Notes under the pieces: generated by a model
The model's database searches: none
What the model saw: the letters and a program-made list of their open reading frames with translations, nothing else
Told to the model about the DNA's origin: nothing
Shown: positions 1 through 13,296 of the stretch, in pieces
Layout of the letters: each line of letters begins with the position of its first letter
Position numbering within the stretch: position 1 is the stretch's first letter
Made by a program: the position numbers and the translations under genes
Assembly (NCBI RefSeq): GCF_029168945.1
Contig: NC_083605.1
Location: 19,481,280-19,545,279 of the forward strand
Source of the DNA: Cannabis sativa
Taxonomy: Eukaryota > Streptophyta > Magnoliopsida > Rosales > Cannabaceae
DNA length: 64,000 bases
Reading direction: 5' to 3'

Positions 1-173
1 GATTTAATATTAGAGATAAATAGAACATCGAGTTTAAGCGGGGTTATGGTTTTGGACAATTTTAACCCTATGCTTAAAATGGCTTCAGTATAAGTTAGAA
101 GGATATTTTGGTAATTTTACTAAGGGGATTAGGTGGCTAGTTTTTCTTTGGACAGATGGCCACACTAAGTTTC

Positions 174-2032
174 TATTGGGTTTTATGCCCTAAATAAAAC
201 TCATTTCAATATAATCAGATTTACTAATTAATAAAGATCAGAAATAACATTTAATGTTGCATGGTTCACATGATTTATTTCATGATTATATATAATGTAT
301 GAATTCTATTTAAGTCCAGAGCATATGAATTTGTTAACGATTATAGTGTTGTCAACACAGTGGAATATAATCTTAATTATATGTTCGAAAGTTTATTCCC
401 TGATTTGTCAGTTCACTGGATTTAGACTGACATGATAATCAGTGATAGGTATTCTTACACCTTGGAGAAGTGTTATGTCCTTTTCAGGGCATTGGCAAAG
501 TTTACCAGCATCGGATGTGTGGAGTATACATCGGAGGGGACCAATATTGAACTTTGATTAGATATATTAAAATTTACCGTAATATCTATTCAATTCAATA
601 TCACCCATTGATCCTGGATCAAAAGATCTTAATCCTGATATGTTTAGGTTCGATCTCAAGAGTATTATACATGTTCTTTGATTTGTTAGTTAAGCCTACT
701 TTTGGGTCAGGGTGATACGTACATTTTGGGAACATGATAGTATAATTGAGTGGGAGCGCTAACATAAATATGGAATCTATAACTTTTATAGGAATTTAGA
801 AGTGAAACGATGATATCCTTCGAGCTTGGCTAAACAGAGATAAATGGTGGAGATCTCATTTCACTTCGCTGAAATATCATTTATACGGAGCTAAGTGTTT
901 TAAGGATAAAATACATGGAAGGTGTAACGGTAACTTAGTGCCTATTTTATGTAGATCATTTATTAGAGGGTCATTAATCAAAGTAGGATTATAACAATGG
1001 ATAACTAATGACGTATCTATATCATGGAACATATAGAGCGTTCTATATACTGAGAGCGCAATTCTAAGTTCTATGCGTGGATTCAACGAAGAATTAATAA
1101 GTCAGTAAATTTAAGATATAAATTCTTGATCTGCTTATTGGAAGCTCGGATATATAGACCCATGGTCCCCATACTAGTTGAGATCATACTGCTTGTAAGA
1201 CTCAGTTAATTGATTTTGATTAATCAATTATAATTCTAAAGTTAGACTATGTCTAGTTTATGAATTTTCACTAAGCAATGGCGAAATTGTAAAGAAAAGA
1301 GATTCTAGGTTTATTTATCAATTAAGAGACTTTATATGTAATTAATAAATATATTAAATGACAATATTATTTAATAATTAATTTTAGTTATTAAATAATT
1401 AGAATTGGCATTTAAATGGTTGAATTTGAAAATTGGCGTTTTTGAGAAAATGAGACGCAGAAATGATAAAACAGCAAAATTGCATAAGTGAGGCCCATTA
1501 TCCAAAGCCCAGGCCGGCCACTATTGTAGGCTTTTATCATTTATTTTTTTCATTATTTTAATGCCAAATAATTCTAACTTAAACCTAGGTGGTTACCTAT
1601 AAATAGGTAGTGATGGCTTCAGGAAAAGATGATACATATCATTCCTTCAGAGAAAAATTTCTAGCCGCCACCTTCTCTCTTCTTTTCTTCTCTAAATTTC
1701 AAAATCCTTGAGTGAATGAGTGAGTGCCCACACACATCAAGTGGTATCTCAATCATAGTGTGTAAGAATGTGGAAAATCAACCAACAAGAAGGAGATTCA
1801 GCATCAAAGGAAGGAGAGAAAGAGATCCAGGTTCAGATATTGATAATGCTCTGCTACAGAAAGGAATCAAGGGCTAGATATCTGAACGGAAGGAGTCATT
1901 ATATTCCGCTGCACCCAATGTAAGGTTTCCTGAACTTTATATGTGTTTATTTCATTGTTTTAGAATTCATATTAGGATGTTAATGAAACATACATGGTAG
2001 TAAATCTAGATCCTGGTAAAATATTTCCAACA
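174..2032 (+). mobile_element. LTR-A solo LTR, copy 1 (TSD GTTTC)
   Basis: A 1,859-bp solo LTR bounded by TATTGG (variant of TGTTGG) and CCAACA, with a perfect 5-bp target duplication GTTTC at 169-173 and 2033-2037. No internal domain, PBS or second LTR is attached, so it is the product of LTR-LTR recombination. A TATA box CTATAAATAG lies at 1597-1606, followed by a transcribed leader and U5-like end, which fixes the + orientation. It interrupts the outer LTR-B copy. Small ORFs inside it recur between copies only as shadows and have no recognisable product. Confidence 0.9.
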
Positions 2033-2441
2033 GTTTCAGCTTAGATTAATTATATTTTTGGAAATTATCAATTAGAGCCAAATAAGAAAACTCAAGAAAA
2101 ATCTAGAAAACTTCATCCTTTTTTTTCTCTCTCTCTTGCTCGGCTCCCACACAACCAGAGGAATTAGCCCAGGCAGCCTTTAATTTTAGGGAATTCAGTA
2201 GGAATTCAAGGTGATTCAAGTTGAGGTATACCCTAGAAACTGTTACTTTGTGAATTCTTTAAGTTTTAGTTGATTTTGTCATGTAATTTTGAGATGTGGT
2301 GGTTGTTAGGGTTAGATTGATTTGTGGTTTAGTGTCTAGGTTCATTTTAGGTTAGAATTGAGTTCTTGATGCTGATTATGGTGTTTGATTTGGTGAATGA
2401 TCAAGTTTGAGTGCGAAAACTCAAACTTGGGTCATTAATGG

Positions 2442-4463
2442 TGTAACACCCTAACTATTTTAGACATGTTAACGTGATTTTAAACTTAACTGTGCAGCAC
2501 ATTGCTAATCAACGAGTTTATTGAAAATCATGATTAATTAAAATTTTACTTAATTAATTAAAACATAAAATACCATATATTTAAAAATCTGGGATCCCAT
2601 TTACAAAAGCATTTACAAAAGTTTCACTGTTCATATACAAAAGTCTATCGCCTAGCGACTATACAAAATAAGCCCTGATATCCCAAAGATTATACGCTCC
2701 AGGTCTAACCGCCCCGACATGTACAACCTCCATCTGCTCGCTCTCACGGTTGCTCAGCCTTAGCCTTGCCCTTACCTACACATGGAAATAGCAACTGTGA
2801 GTCGACAGACTTAGTAAAAAAAGCATAACATAAAACATAATAATAACCCAGATTATAATCAGGTGCCCATACACCCAACCATAATCCTAATTGAGTCAGG
2901 AACGTTCTCGACAAAGTATGACTAATTGCAAATCCAACCTATACTCAGTACTCTAGTCGTACCGATGTGGTAGCAGATAACTCATACTATCTGATAGCCT
3001 AGCATATATCTATTGGCATCTCAGTGCAACTCTATGTACACCTCACTAATGCCCTGATATGCTAATCTGATGGCTATAGATTTGCCTAACATATATCTGT
3101 TGGTATCTCGGTGCAACTCTATGTACACCTCACTGATACCTTAATATGTTATTCTGACGACAATTAGCATGTACGCTAAACATGTATACATATATGCATA
3201 TCATTATACTAATCTTTCCTTGTTTTCGAATTCAGGTGTGATGGTCAACCTGAGTGGAACAACTGCTCGGTGAATTACAGGCCCCTAAATCACATCATTC
3301 ATAACATGGGTAAGTGACACGCTAAATCACAATCGGGGACTTAGGTTTTAAACCAAAAGTTTTCCTACTGAAAACTAACATGGCAATACCCTAAACTAAC
3401 AGGAAATTAACCAACTAAAGCTCTGAAACTAACACGAATCGAAAACATGAAAAAGTGTAGGAAACCAGCTTCTAATCCGGTTAACCGGTATTATAGGGCC
3501 TGTAAAACCAGTTAACCGGTTTTACCCAGGTCACCTAAAAAATTCGAAACCCTAACCAATTCGAATCCAAACCTTACCAAACCTTCAAGACCTGCATAAT
3601 ATACCCCAATAAACATATTCCAAGCAGCAAAAAAACTAAACAAGCTCATAATCAAGATTCACCATTAAAGAGCCAAGCTTGAAATCTAAAACTCAAAGCT
3701 TGCTTAAACCTTATAACAGCCCTCAAAATCAGCTCAAAACAACATATTTCACCATAAATAAACTTCAGAAACTAATAACAAACATCAACAGCACCTACAA
3801 AACCCTAAACCCCCAATTCATGCAAAATCTCTTCACTTAAAGCTTAAGAAAACAAAGGAGATTAGGTCTAAGAACTTTACCTTGGATTGAATCTCTAAGA
3901 ACCAACAACAAATCACCAAAAACAAGCTGAGGAGACACCAATTCTCGCTGGTTCTCCAAGGAAATTCGAGAGAGAAAGGGAGTAAAGAGAGAGAAGCTAT
4001 TTATCTTTAATTTCTAACTTTGGTTTTAATAAATAAAACCTCATGTTTATCTACTTATCTAACATAATATTCAAATTATACTACAAATAAAATCCCACTA
4101 GAAGACAAAACTAACTTAGGGCAAAAAGACCATAATGCCCTTGCCCACACTAAAAGTCATAAAATCACTTAGGGGTATTTTGGTCATTCTAAAATCTCGA
4201 CTATTCTCAACATTCCCAATGTCTAACTATATTGCCCCGCTATACTAAAAATACTAAGATGTGATTCTAATAGCCAAACACCGTGTTCTAACGTTACCAG
4301 GCACAAAACATGCAAAAATGTAAAATTCTGTACATGACAAATAAAATGCATTCTTAAATCAAATAAATCTCCATAAACTGATAATTCTTAACTAATATGC
4401 AAGTTTCATAATTAAACTCTATTTATCTGCTAATTTCCAAATTAAAGTTAAGCGGTCTTTACA
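2442..4463 (-). mobile_element. LTR-B solo LTR, inverted nested copy (TSD AATGG)
   Basis: A 2,022-bp solo LTR on the - strand. On the + strand it starts TGTAACACCC and ends GGTCTTTACA, and it is flanked by a perfect 5-bp duplication AATGG at 2437-2441 and 4464-4468. It is the reverse complement of the same family as the outer LTR in which it sits, so the locus holds long inverted repeats (for example 2580-2800 against 5230-5470). No protein-coding content is recognised. Confidence 0.85.
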
Positions 4464-5612
4464 AATGGCATGTTTGGATTTTGTGTATGTTTCTTGTTAT
4501 TTTTGCCTAAAAACTATTATTGGATGTTGTTATAGGTGTTCTGAAAAGTTTGGCTTGGTTTGGACACATTTTGAGCGGGATTCAAACTGTTTGGGGAAAG
4601 CTGGTGCAAACCGGTTAACTAGATTTGGGGCGGGTTTCCCAAATCGTTCAATTCGTCAATTCGTGTCATTTTTAGTGCCTTAGTTGGTTAATTTCTTGAT
4701 ACTTAAGGTATTTTTATAATAGTTACCAGTAGCAAAACCCTTCGTTGGGGGATTTGAGTTTCCCAAATGAGGGTTTTGGCGTGTTGTTTACCCTAGGGCA
4801 TCCATCTAGCACGAGGTTTTCTGTTCAGGTCGACCAACTCACTTGAATTTGGAAGCGAGATAAGAATAGCATAGAACATGTTATATATGCGATTATGTGT
4901 ATGTGTTATATATGCATGCTTTTTATGATTCATACACTACCAACACTAGTACAGTAGCAATATTGAGTGCATTGGTACCGTGTATGATGTGTAAAGAGTA
5001 CAGTACAGGATTACCAACACTAGTACGGGTAGGTGCGAGGTGTATATGGTATAATTAGTGGTACTCAAGGTACGGGACAAATCCTACCAACACTCGTACA
5101 GTAGCAGCCTATAGTGCATGTGGTACAGTAGTCGTACCTTAGTAAAAAATGCTCTTACTTATCTGATAAGCCTTATGGATAGGTTTATGGGCGCCTGGAT
5201 ACAAGTCATTAATATATTATTTGTTATATGCTTTTCTTACTGAGTCTGTTGACTCACAGTTGCTACTTTCATGTGTAGGTAAAGGAAAGGCAAAGGCTAA
5301 ATAAAAGTGAGCTTCAAGCTTAGATGGTGATTGTACATGTCGATCCGGCGTGACCTGGAGTGTTCGGTTTCAAGACATCTTGGATAGTATTTTGTAGTCT
5401 CTGTGCGACATGATATACAAGTACTTTAGAAACATTTGTAAAAGTTTAACTTGGGATCCCAACTATGTAAATATATACATATAAGTTTATAAAGTTTAAT
5501 AATTTTAATCAAAGTTTTAATTTAACACGATTTTTGAAGAAAACCCTTGATTAGCTAGGTAGTATATTAAATGGAAAATCACTGTAGCGCGCCTAAGTAT
5601 CAAGGCGTTACA

Positions 5613-7150
5613 ATACCTGCCCCTGAGCCACAGTCATTTGAGGAACCATCCAAAAATAGCTTCCAAACATCTTGATCACGAGGTTTACTCATGTCTTCAT
5701 CGGTATCTATACCTTCAATTAAAAAATCTAATAACGCCTATCCTTTGATGGCTGCTCGCAGGTGGTAAGTTATATCAAACTGCCCTAATTTGATTGACCA
5801 CTTAATGAGTCATCCTGAGGCATTAGATTTTGACAAGACTTGCCTTAAGGGATGATTAGTCAACACATGAATACTTAAAAATATGATCTTAATTTTCTTG
5901 AGACATGAATGAGACTTAATGCGAGTTTTTCAAGAGGTAGATATCTTATATTAGTAATTGGGCCTTTCCCTCTTCTCCCACTAGTTCTACATTTAAGACA
6001 TGCTCTAAGATTGATAAATATAAATATAGAACCTCTCCACTTACTGGTTTTAAAAGTATTAGTGGTGTGCACAAATGTTCCTTTGTCCTTTGAAATACTC
6101 TCTTACATTCCTTCGTCTACTCAAATCGTTTATTTCCTCACATATATTGAAGAATGGCAAACATTTATCAGTTGACTTCGAGATGAATCTGTTCAATGCT
6201 GCCATTTTCCCAATTGAGAATTGAACTTCCTTTGGCTTCTTAGGAGAAGGCATATCGAGTAAAGCCCTTATTTTTTCTAGATTGGCTTTGATTCCCTTTG
6301 CATTTACTATGAAACCAAGAAACTTTCCAGAAGAAACCCTAAAAGAGCATTTATTCGGGTTTAATTTCATGTTATACTTCCTTAAGATTGAAAAACATTA
6401 TGCAAGGTCAATCATGTGATCCATACTTTTGATTGATTTTACAAGCATATTGTCCACATATACCTCCATGTTTTAACCTATTTGATGCTCAAACATGTCG
6501 TTTACAAGACGTTGATATGTGGCTCTTCCTTTTTTTAAACCAAAAGGTATAACCTTGTAACAATATAATCTCATGTTTGTTATGAAGCTTGTATGTTCTT
6601 GATCATCAACGTTCATCCTTATTTGGTTATATCAAGAGTAAGCATCCATAAAGGACATGAGCTAGTGCCCAGCAGTGGCATCAACGAGCTGATCAATTCT
6701 AGGTAATGGGAAGCAATCCTTTGGGCATGCTTTATTCAGGTTGGAGAAGTCAATGTAAGTTCTCCAGGTCCCGTTCAGTTTTGGCACCAGTACTGGATTT
6801 GATACCCACTATGGGTAGAATGCTTCTCATATGAAATCATTGGTTAACAGTTTGTCAACCTCTTCTTTCAGTGCATTTGGCCTCTCAGAGTCGAGAAACT
6901 ATATTCTTTATTACTTTGGAGGATAGTGAGGGTCGATGTTGAGGTGATGGCTTATGACATTTGGGTCAATCCCAACCATGTCTGAATGGCTCCAGGAAAA
7001 TTGATCCTAGTCTACAATTAGGAAGTGTATTAGTTGCTATTTTAATTCTTCCTCTAACCCTTTTCTAATTTTGACAACTTCTGTAGGGTCACTAGGGTCG
7101 AGTAGTACCTCTTCCAATTCCTCAATCAGCCCAAGCTAAGATTTTTCTTC
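5613..7150 (-). pseudogene. Tat-like Ty3/gypsy reverse transcriptase and RNase H remnant
   Basis: Decayed pol on the - strand. Translating around 6600-6800 gives the RT core with recognisable 'DFSNLNKACPKDCFPLPRID' and 'DATAGH' stretches. 6059-6370 encodes the RT C-terminus (KLNPNKCSF, GKFLGFIVNAKGI, AALNRFISKSTDKCLPFF). The lower end, near 5613-5680, shows the start of an RNase H (LDGSSNDCGSGAG). Several stop codons and frame changes show that it is dead. The wording of these motifs is typical of the Tat lineage, but I assign this from memory of family motifs, not by alignment. The domain is cut at 5612 by LTR-B, and the upstream part of pol continues beyond the solo LTR at 7171-9080. Confidence 0.8.
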
Positions 7151-7170
7151 ACCTATTCTCAGGTTCAGAC

Positions 7171-9080
7171 TGTTGGGTTTTATGCCCTAAATAAAACTCC
7201 ATTTCAATGTAATCCGTTTTATTCAACATCAATAAAGAAACATAAGTATTTTTCATTCATTTGTGTATGTTTTGGTTCATCTTATCAATTGCTTGTCTAT
7301 TTGATTTATAAATTCATCTGAAACCCTTTTCACATACTTGATCCTGTTTATTGTGTTGTCAACACATTGGAAAGTAAACATGACTATGTGAATAAAGATT
7401 CCTAGATTTATCAGACACAGGATTTTACTGATATGATAATCTACAATAGAGTTTACTTGCATTTGGAGAAATGCTATGTTCTTTCAGAGCATTGGTTAAA
7501 GTAAAGCTCAGGTTGGGTGCATGGAGTATGCATCGGAAGGGACCGATATTGAACTTTGACTTAGATTTATTAAACTTACCGTAATATCTATTCAAGTCAA
7601 TATCGCCTAGTTGATCCTAGACCAAATGATCTTAATCCTGTTATGATTAGGCTCAATCTCAAGAGTGTTATTCGTGTTCTTTGATTTGTTAGTTAAGCCT
7701 ACTTTTGGGTCAGGGTGATACGTACATTTTGGGAACACGGTAGTGCAATTGAGTAGGAGCGCTAACATAAACATGGAATCTATAGCTTCTATCTGGCGAA
7801 TAATAAGTAAAGGATGATCTCCTTCGAGCTTGACCAAATGAAAATAAATGGTGGAGTACTCATTTCACATAGTTGAAATATCATTTATACGGGGTTAAGT
7901 GTTTTAAGGATAAAATACATTGTAGGGTGTAACGGTAATCTAATTCATTTACAGTGTAGATCATTCATATAGAGGATCATTGATCAAATTAGGATTATAA
8001 CAATGGATAACTAATGGCGTGTCTATATGGTGGAACATATAGAGCGTTCCATATACAAAGAGTGCAATTCTAAGTTCTATGCATGGATTCAACGAAGAAT
8101 TAATAAGTCAGTGAATTTAGGTTATAAATTCTTGATCTGCTTATTGGAAGCTTGGTTATATAGACCCATGGTCCCCCCACTAGTTGAGATAATATTACTT
8201 GTAAGACTCATTTAATTGGTTTTGATTAATCAATTATAACTCTCAAATTAAACTGTGTCTATTTGTGAATTTTTTTCACTAAGTAAGGGCGAAATTGTAA
8301 AGAAAGAGTTTTTAGGGCATATTTGTTAATTATGATACTTTGTATGGTTCAATTAATAAATATGATAAATGACAATATTATTTAATAATTATTTATAGTT
8401 ATTAAATAGTTAGAATTGGCATTTAAATTGTTGAATTTGAAAATTGGCGTTTTTGAGAAAATGAGATGCAGAAATGATAAAACTGCAAAATTGCAAAAAG
8501 TGAGGCCCAAATCCACATAGCCGTGGCCGGCCACTATTATAGGCTCTATCATCTGATATTTTCATTATTTTAATGCCAAATAATTCAAACCTAACCGTAT
8601 GTGGAATGCTATAAATAGATAGTGAAGGCTTCAGGAAATTAACACACTTTTACTTCTGATTTCCTTCAGAGAAAAACCTGAGCCTTCTCTTTCTAAACCC
8701 TAGCCGCCACCTTCATACTCTTCTTCTTCCTTGAATAATTTCGAACCTCTTAGGGATAGAGTAGTGCCCACACACAGCAAGTGATACCTCAATCATAGTG
8801 AGGAAGATCGTGAAGAAAGATATTCAACAAGAAGGAGTTTCAGCACTAAAGAAAGGAGAGAAAGAGATCCATGTTCAGATCTTGATAATACTCTGCGACA
8901 GAAAGGATACAAGGGTTAGAGATCTGAACGGAAGGAGACATTTTATTCCGCTGCACCCAATGTAAGGTTTCTCATACTTTATATGTGTTTATTTTATAAT
9001 CGTTTTAGAAGTTCATATTTAGGATGTTAATCAACATACTTGTGAGTAGATCTAAGATCCTAGTAAAATAATTTCCATCA
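7171..9080 (+). mobile_element. LTR-A solo LTR, copy 2 (TSD CAGAC), inside Tat-like pol
   Basis: A 1,910-bp solo LTR starting TGTTGGGTTTTATGCCC and ending TTCCATCA (a variant of TTCCAACA), with perfect TSD CAGAC at 7166-7170 and 9081-9085. A TATA-type stretch (CTATAAATAG) is at about 8610. It splits the Tat-like polyprotein between protease and RT and therefore post-dates that element. Orientation is +, opposite to the host element. Confidence 0.92.
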
Positions 9081-9700
9081 CAGACCCTCCTCTTCTTTCT
9101 CAATTTCTTCGATTATTACATCCATCATTTGACGAGACTTAGTCATTTCCCTCAATTTTATATTGTAGCACTCTCGTGCTAACAACTAGTCGCCCTTGAT
9201 AGTTCCTACCCCATTCAAGGTTGGGAATTTTAATGACAAGTATTTTATTGAGTTAACTGCCCCCAATCCTGTCAGTGCGGGGTGACCCATTATCAAATTA
9301 TAGACCAAGGGAAGGTCAACCACAAAGAACTTTTGCATTAGAGTCGCCGACAAGGGTGAGTCTCCCATTGTTAGGGGAAGCTCGACTATTCCCAAACTTG
9401 CAATGCTATCCCCTGTGAATCTGCATAAATTAACCATGCATGGTTTTAGAGTTATTCCTTTCAATCCTCTTTTCTTTAAGGTTTCTTTATACAGAATGTT
9501 GATTAAGCTTCCATTATCCACTAAAACTCGCTTCACTTTCTTATTTGCGAGCTAAATAGTTATTACTAGTGGATCTGCGTGGGAAAACCTTACAGGCATC
9601 GCGTCTTTATTAGTGAAAGTTATTGAAGGCTCCCCAATCTTAGTTCTTTTTGCCAATTTTGGTGCAAAAGCTGAAGTTTGGTTTTAAACTTGGTTTATGT
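9081..9700 (-). pseudogene. Tat-like retrotransposon aspartic protease remnant
   Basis: The reading frame 9186-9536 (116 codons) contains the retropepsin-type signature VLVDNGS near its start, then a hydrophobic flap-like region ([19 protein letters not shown]). DNGS in place of DTGS is common in the Tat lineage. It sits between the gag region (above) and RT (below the solo LTR), which is the normal gag-PR-RT order on the - strand. No intact polyprotein connects it to its neighbours. Confidence 0.75.
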
Positions 9701-9852
9701 ATCATTTTTGTGCAGTGATACTTGTTCCTGCAAAGTGAGGCCCCCTAGAATTCACCAAGATGTCCTCGTCTTTTATGGGTGGTTACTGGACATTCTGGTT
9801 TGATTTTGGTTATGAGGTTGAGTTTCCTCAATCCTCTATTCTTCACATATTG

Positions 9853-11927
9853 TCAAAAGTAACCTCTGAAGATTAGACTCTCAATCTCTTCTTTCAGTTG
9901 TCGACACTCCTCAGTGATGTGACTTACGTCCTTGTGAAAGTGACAATATTTAATCTGATCCCACTTATTCCTTGCATTCCTCATAGGTTTAGGTTTGTGA
10001 AACACGACCCTACTCTCATTTGCGAGGAATATATTCTCTTGTGTTTCGTTCAGCTCATTATACACAGTATAAATCGGGACATACTTTTTAGATTTCTTTT
10101 GTTTTTTATTGTCTTTTGATGAGTCTTTGGACTTATCTTTCCTTTTTCCATCTGGCTCGTGGCTCTTGCTTGTGTTAGCCATGTTTGCCTTGGCATTACT
10201 TGAGCTGGGTTTATTTCTTGAGTCATCCTTTAACATTTTCAACTTAGACTGAGCTTCTTCTTTTTTGACATAGATGAGAGCCCTTTCATTGAACTCGTTT
10301 ATTGATTTAACTGGGCATCCTTGAAAATGATTTCACAGTTCACTGCCGGTAGTAGACAAATCAGTGGTTATCCTGGCCTAGAGTGTTGTCAATTGAAAGC
10401 TATCATTTAGGTTTTTTGACCTTTGCTACTATCGTACTAAAGCGACCTAGAAATGCTTTCAAAGATTCTCCAAGCTAGTATTTGATGTTTGTCAAGGATG
10501 AAGCTTTTAGTCTCCCATCCCTCGCTGCTTGAAATTGCTTATTGAATTCTTTAGACAATTGTTCCCATGAGGTTATGGAATGATTTGTGAATTTATCAAA
10601 CCAAGTACTCGCTGCTCCTGTTAACGATGTGGGAAATAATATGCAGCACAAGTTATTTGAGACATTAATTGCTCGCATTATTATATTAAAGTTATTTAAG
10701 TGAACAACTGGATCTGAGGTTTCATTGTATTGAGCAACATGTGGGTTCTTAAATCTTTTTGGGAATTGTGAATTTAGAATATTAGGGTGAAAAGGTTCTG
10801 GGTCTTCATGCGACTCGTAACTTGGATGTTTTCTATACTCTCCATCCTGATATTTCCTAAATCAATTCTCCAATTGAATTATCCTTTGTTGGATGGAGTT
10901 ATCAGTGGGTTGGTTAGTTTGTTCAATTGCTTGTTGAGCATTTCTATTCAATCTTTCCCTTAAATCAGGTGCATTTCTATTTATTTATAGACGCAGATTA
11001 GGGCATCTTCAATTTATATGATCTCGCTTATTGGGTTGATCCCGCATGTTTTGCCGTCAATCTTGTATGCTATCATAATTGCTCACAGATCGATTTGGGG
11101 AGATACTTTCTAATTGGTAACTTTGAAAGTTACTCATACTCTCTTGTTCGCCGCGATATTCATACCATTGTGTTCTCTTCCCACGTGGTGGGTTTTCCCA
11201 TGTACATGATCTCAAAGATTGTGTTTGACCTCAACTCCTCGATCTGCTTTAGGCTGTATTAGCCTCAGATCCCTGTGGTGATTCTTGAGCAGGTCTTCGC
11301 CTTTCAAATAAATTGGTGAATCTTCCTCTATTAAGGTATGTGTACATACTGATTCTTTCTCCTCTCCTGCATCCTTGTGGTGAACGTGGAGGGCGACCAG
11401 ACCGGTTAGGCAGTTGATCTTTTGGATTTTCATCATTTCTTTAAACTTCTATTGTCCCTTCGCCCGTTGTCGTAAGGTTGTGGCACCTTGATTCTGGGGG
11501 CCTCACCCATCAACAGAACTGTCTCATGTTTCCCCTGGTTGTTGTTCCTGGAGTGAGTGGGATTATTTGGTCCCTGTTCTACAATGTTGGGTCCTTGTGC
11601 CCTTTTGGTCCGTGAACCATGGGGTCTCCCTCGTAGACGTCATGCAGGTTTCTCCTCCTATACATCTGGAGCATCGTTTTGAGGCACTCTAGTTGTAGCT
11701 ATAACCTGTTCCAATTCTTGATTCTTTCGATTGAACTGTGCGAGCCTTCAACGAAGTTGTTAATTCTCTAACTCAATAATGGGGACATATCTTGTGGGAT
11801 CATATGCATCTGACTCCCTTCTTTCAAGAATTTCTTCCTCAGGGTCACTTCTCTCAAGGTTCCTCTTAGTATGACCCCTCCCCGTATGGTTTGAGTCTGT
11901 GCCCCCTGGGGCTCTTTTCTCGGTCAT
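9853..11927 (-). pseudogene. Tat-like retrotransposon gag remnant
   Basis: A probable start codon at 11925-11927 opens a charged N-terminus. The frame then breaks repeatedly. A capsid-like gag segment is readable at 10475-10678 (FPTSLTGAASTWFDKF, then SWEQLSKEFNKQF). The C-terminal part at 9853-10242 is lysine-rich, then carries a [20 protein letters not shown] knuckle-like end typical of Tat gag. Frameshifts between these blocks show decay. It lies just downstream of the candidate LTR at 12052-12839, as expected for the 5' end of a - strand element. Confidence 0.75.
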
Positions 11928-12051
11928 CTTGTTGTTTCTTCTTCTACAGTAGGCTCATCATGATGAGTGTTTTTCATAATGTGATGACACAAAAAGGGGA
12001 GATGTGTTTCGAGTTTTATTTTTACTAAGGCTCTCAATGAAAGTACCAAAC

Positions 12052-12839
12052 TGTTAACTCAAATTTTTGTTAGCAATAAATGAAGCCTTAAAAAAAATAA
12101 AGAATCAATGTTTACACTTAATAAATATATATATACATATTGAACACAAATTTTTTTATGTAGTTTTGTAATTAAATATACATACTCCACGAGTCACTCT
12201 TATTTCTAAATATTTCTCGAAACATACTTTGATTATAGAGGAAATAAATATTCACTCAATCTCCCAAGGTCTCTCCTTCCCAAAAATGTTGGATCTCTTT
12301 TTTCCTAAATCTGTCCCTATTTATAGGAGTTCTCAAAACGACAGTTATACCTTTTTGATCTTATCTAAGTAACCGTTAATGAAACGTGGACAATCCCCAC
12401 ATTTTATATTTACAACATGTGGATAAAATAAAATAACTGGAGGTAATCGTCTTTTTGTTCTTATTCGGATGCAGTTTGCCTTTACCGAGATGACATATTT
12501 CAATTATGACTTGCATTTGTTTGACGGTATTTTAGGATAGCTAATCGTATCCTGTGAGACGCTAGGTAGAATGTTTGGGCTATAGCCTTTCCAAGAAACT
12601 CTTAGACTTAGTCTATTGAAATGAATTGTATTATGCTTTTCTCCTGCCTCGTTCATCTTGGTCAAGATCTGAGGATTTAATTTGTAATTATGTTATCCTC
12701 GTGAATCATTATTTTGATAGTGCCACGCGAGGTCATTACATTTCTTAGCCATAGTTTATCCCTAGGTAGGATGTTTATTCATTCCTCGCTTTATCTTTGA
12801 CTTCATTCTTTTAGATTAATATGATACGTGTCATGTCCA
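12052..12839 (-). mobile_element. Candidate 5' LTR of the Tat-like element
   Basis: On the - strand this segment would run from TGGACATGACACG (12839) to GAGTTAACA (12052), followed by a TTTGGTACTTTCATTGAGAG stretch that could be the primer-binding region. A TATA box in the same orientation (CTATAAATAG, + coordinates 12318-12327) supports a promoter on the - strand. The gag start follows at 11927. The partner LTR is lost beyond the LTR-B junction at 5612, so the ends cannot be confirmed by comparison. Confidence 0.4.
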
Positions 12840-13296
12840 TATTTTAATGCTCCAAATATGTGCATAACAAAAACAAATAAATATTTTTAGATATTGATAT
12901 ACGATATAAATAGAAAATAAACATTTTATAAAATATTAAATATATGATCAAAGATCTTTATTATAAAAAAACTATTTATTTTCGTAGAAACAAAAAAGAA
13001 TTTCCGACTAACTTTTATCATTATAATAAAAATATTTTATATACATTTTTCGCAAAGAATAAATAAACAGTATATTTGTTATATTATTAGTTTATAACAT
13101 AATATAAAAAAGTATAAAAAACTTAATGACTTTGAAAATGTGAAATACAAATTTATTTGTAGTTTCAAAAATATATATGTCGCTTTGCTTTATAATAAAT
13201 TAAATAAATTTCTATTATTGTATGTAATATACATTAACAAACATAATTGAGTTAACTCTATTATGAAAGAAAATCAAATGGTATATATCTTCAAGA
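12840..13296. other. AT-rich intergenic DNA, nothing recognised
   Basis: Very AT-rich sequence with short poly-A/T runs. I see no ORF, terminal repeat or RNA gene in it. Confidence 0.5.

Larger units (their letters stand above)
1..5612 (+). mobile_element. Outer LTR-B copy, split by two nested solo LTRs and cut by the window edge
   Basis: Three segments (1-173, 2033-2441, 4464-5612) belong to one LTR on the + strand. They align in order with the reverse complement of the complete inner copy at 2442-4463. Shared landmarks are the 'gatattttggtaattttac' type stretch, a CT-rich leader near 2125, the accggttaac motif near 4614, the 'ctgttgactcacagttgct' stretch near 5247, and the 3' terminus GGCGTTACA at 5604-5612. 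The 5' end lies outside the window, so TSD and solo status cannot be tested. To the right it abuts Tat-like pol sequence at 5613, so it probably inserted into that element. The TGTAA...TTACA termini recall Tekay/Del-type Ty3 LTRs, but that lineage assignment is a guess. No coding sequence is seen in it. Confidence 0.7.
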
